NCBI RefSeq assembly: GCF_036017035.1
Contig: NZ_JAYXHS010000003.1
Coordinates: 1 to 64,000 of the forward strand
Length of the DNA: 64,000 nt
Origin: Viridibacterium silvisoli
GTDB lineage: Bacteria; Pseudomonadota; Gammaproteobacteria; Burkholderiales; Rhodocyclaceae
Direction: 5' to 3'
Made by a program: the position numbers and the translations under genes. Positions 62,709-64,000 of the stretch are shown here, piece by piece. The notes below the pieces were generated by a model. It did no database searches and had not been told where the DNA came from. It saw only the letters and a program-made list of their open reading frames with translations. The stretch's first letter is position 1. Every line of letters begins with the position of its first letter.

Positions 62709-64000
62709 TTACAGTTTCTCTTTGACGTAGCTGCCCGGTGCAGCTTCCATCTGTTTGTACTGGCGATTGCCGAGACGCGAGCGCGCAGAGATCTCCTTGC
62801 CGCTGCGCTGCTTGAGCCAGTCGATCCAGTTCGGCCACCAGCTGCCTGCAGTCTCGGTTGCCGAATCCAGCCACTCGCCAGAGGTCGCTACCGACTTGTC
62901 GTTGGTCCAGTAGCTGCGCTTCTTCTTTGCTGCCGGATTGACGACACCGGCGATGTGGCCGCTGGCGCCCAGCACGAAGGTCGTGTCGCTGCTCAGCAGA
63001 CGACGGCCGAGGTAGGAGGTTTGCCACGGCACGATGTGATCTTCGCGCGCCGCCATGAAGTATGCCGGGCAGGTAATGCGGCCGAGGTCGACTTTTTCGC
63101 CGAGCATTTCGAGCTTGCCCGGAATACGCAGATTGTTTTCCAGGTACATATTGCGCAGGTACCAGGCTGCAAACGGGCCCGGCAGATTGGTGCTGTCGGA
63201 ATTCCAGTAGAGCAGATCGAACACTGGCGGCTTGTTGCCGCGCAGGTAGTTGTCGACCACGTAATTCCAGATGAGGTCGTTCGGACGCAGGCTGGAGAAG
63301 ATGTTCGACAGCTCGCGACCATTCATGAGACCGCTCTTGCCGACCGTGACTTCCTTCGTCGCAACGGCTTGCTCATCGATGTAGCAAGCGATTTCGCCGG
63401 TCTCGGAGAAATCCAGCAGCGCCGTCAGGAAGGTCACGCTCTCGACCGGATCTTCGCCACGCGCATAGGCCACGGCCAGCGCGCTGGCAACCAGCGTGCC
63501 GCCGATACAAAAGCCCAGCACATTCGGCTTGGCAACCTTGCCGATATCGCGCACGACTTCCAGCGCCTTGAGCACGCCGTCGCCGACATAGTCGTCCCAG
63601 CCCAGCGTCGATTGCTCGGCCTTCGGATTGCGCCACGACACGAGGAACACCGTCAGACCTTGCTCCACGGCGTAACGCACGAAGGAGTTCTCAGGTTGCA
63701 GGTCGAGGATGTAGTACTTGTTGATACAGGGCGGCACGATCAGCAGCGGTGTCTCGCTGACCTTTTCGCTCAGAGGCGAATACTGGATCAGCTGCATCAC
63801 GTCGTTTTCGTAGATCACCGATCCTGCAGTCGTCGCCAGATTGACGCCCACTTCGAAAGCGGTGTCATCCGTCATGGAGATGCGCCCCTTCTCCATGTCG
63901 GCAATCATGTTCATCACACCAGCGGTGATGCTCTCGCCCTTGGTGGCAAGCGCACGCTGTACGAACTCGGGATTGGTTGCTGCGAAGTTGGCAGGCGACA
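62709..64000 (-). CDS. phaC: Class I PHA synthase PhaC (partial, N-terminus beyond window)
   Basis: Polymerises (R)-3-hydroxyacyl-CoA into polyester at the granule surface. The frame stays open to the window edge; at least 429 residues are present of an expected 570-600. Lipase-like box GFCIGGT gives the catalytic Cys, EDHIVPW the Asp and GHIAGVVNP the His. The internal ATG at 63917 is not the start, since the upstream codons read as PhaC (SPANFAATNPEFVQRAL). First gene of the visible pha run. Confidence 0.95.
   Translation of the reverse strand, partial: SPANFAATNPEFVQRALATKGESITAGVMNMIADMEKGRISMTDDTAFEVGVNLATTAGSVIYENDVMQLIQYSPLSEKVSETPLLIVPPCINKYYILDLQPENSFVRYAVEQGLTVFLVSWRNPKAEQSTLGWDDYVGDGVLKALEVVRDIGKVAKPNVLGFCIGGTLVASALAVAYARGEDPVESVTFLTALLDFSETGEIACYIDEQAVATKEVTVGKSGLMNGRELSNIFSSLRPNDLIWNYVVDNYLRGNKPPVFDLLYWNSDSTNLPGPFAAWYLRNMYLENNLRIPGKLEMLGEKVDLGRITCPAYFMAAREDHIVPWQTSYLGRRLLSSDTTFVLGASGHIAGVVNPAAKKKRSYWTNDKSVATSGEWLDSATETAGSWWPNWIDWLKQRSGKEISARSRLGNRQYKQMEAAPGSYVKEKL

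Overview
The window looks like a chromosome segment of a GC-rich Gram-negative betaproteobacterium, most likely order Burkholderiales and perhaps an Oxalobacteraceae-like lineage. This rests on the protein families present (PhaR/PhaB/PhaC and a phasin, KdsD/KdsC/LptC/LptA, an MSHA-type pilus locus, PL3 pectate lyases) and not on any 16S sequence or database search. I see no insertion sequence, prophage, plasmid replication gene or CRISPR array. Coding density is high and most genes have recognisable families.

Layout. (1) 0.3-11.9 kb, plus strand: an MSHA-like type IV pilus operon (mshL-N-E-G, then MshI/J/K-like alignment proteins, two prepilin-like proteins), closed by a membrane-bound class III adenylate cyclase. 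(2) 11.9-14.6 kb: a membrane histidine kinase divergent from a type IV prepilin gene that has a good sigma-54 (-24/-12) promoter. (3) 14.6-20.6 kb: a Kef-type antiporter, then kdsD-kdsC-lptC-lptA for KDO and LPS transport, then a phasin gene where lptB and rpoN would usually follow. (4) 20.6-43.3 kb: mostly housekeeping genes: a CinA/MoaB-like protein, an EI24 protein, an FtsX-type permease, mfd, ferredoxin-NADP reductase, a fatty-acid desaturase, leuA with a Leu-codon leader, DUF1631, MscS, RsmB-like, DUF3108, purN, DedA, a REC/GGDEF/EAL protein and a pterin dehydratase. (5) 43.4-50.4 kb, accessory: LacI-type palindromes, an orphan terminator, two tandem PL3 pectate lyases and two tandem TPR-glycosyltransferase-like proteins. 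(6) 50.4-53.9 kb: a lipoprotein with 14 BNR/YCF48-like repeats divergent from two GspG-like pseudopilins. (7) 53.9-57.1 kb: moaE, moaD, moeA, mobB and five tRNA genes, with an Asp-Glu pair duplicated exactly. (8) 57.2-64.0 kb: a GlcD-like flavoprotein, rimO, and the PHA locus phaC-phaB-phaB-phaR (phaC runs off the window).

How the parts may work together. The pilus ATPase MshE carries two N-terminal motifs of the c-di-GMP-binding MshEN type, an EAL protein lies about 35 kb away, and an adenylate cyclase ends the pilus operon, so pilus function may be tied to both nucleotide messengers. The phasin gene and the pha locus are 40 kb apart but both have TGCA-rich dyads at the expected place for PhaR control. 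The pectate lyases with repeated sugar-regulator-like operators point to contact with plant material. The most unusual items are the orphan operator pair plus terminator at 43.57-43.73 kb with 33-bp-spaced operators repeated at pel1, the cyclase-ended pilus operon, the sigma-54 pilin promoter beside a histidine kinase, and the 14-repeat lipoprotein with its pseudopilin pair.
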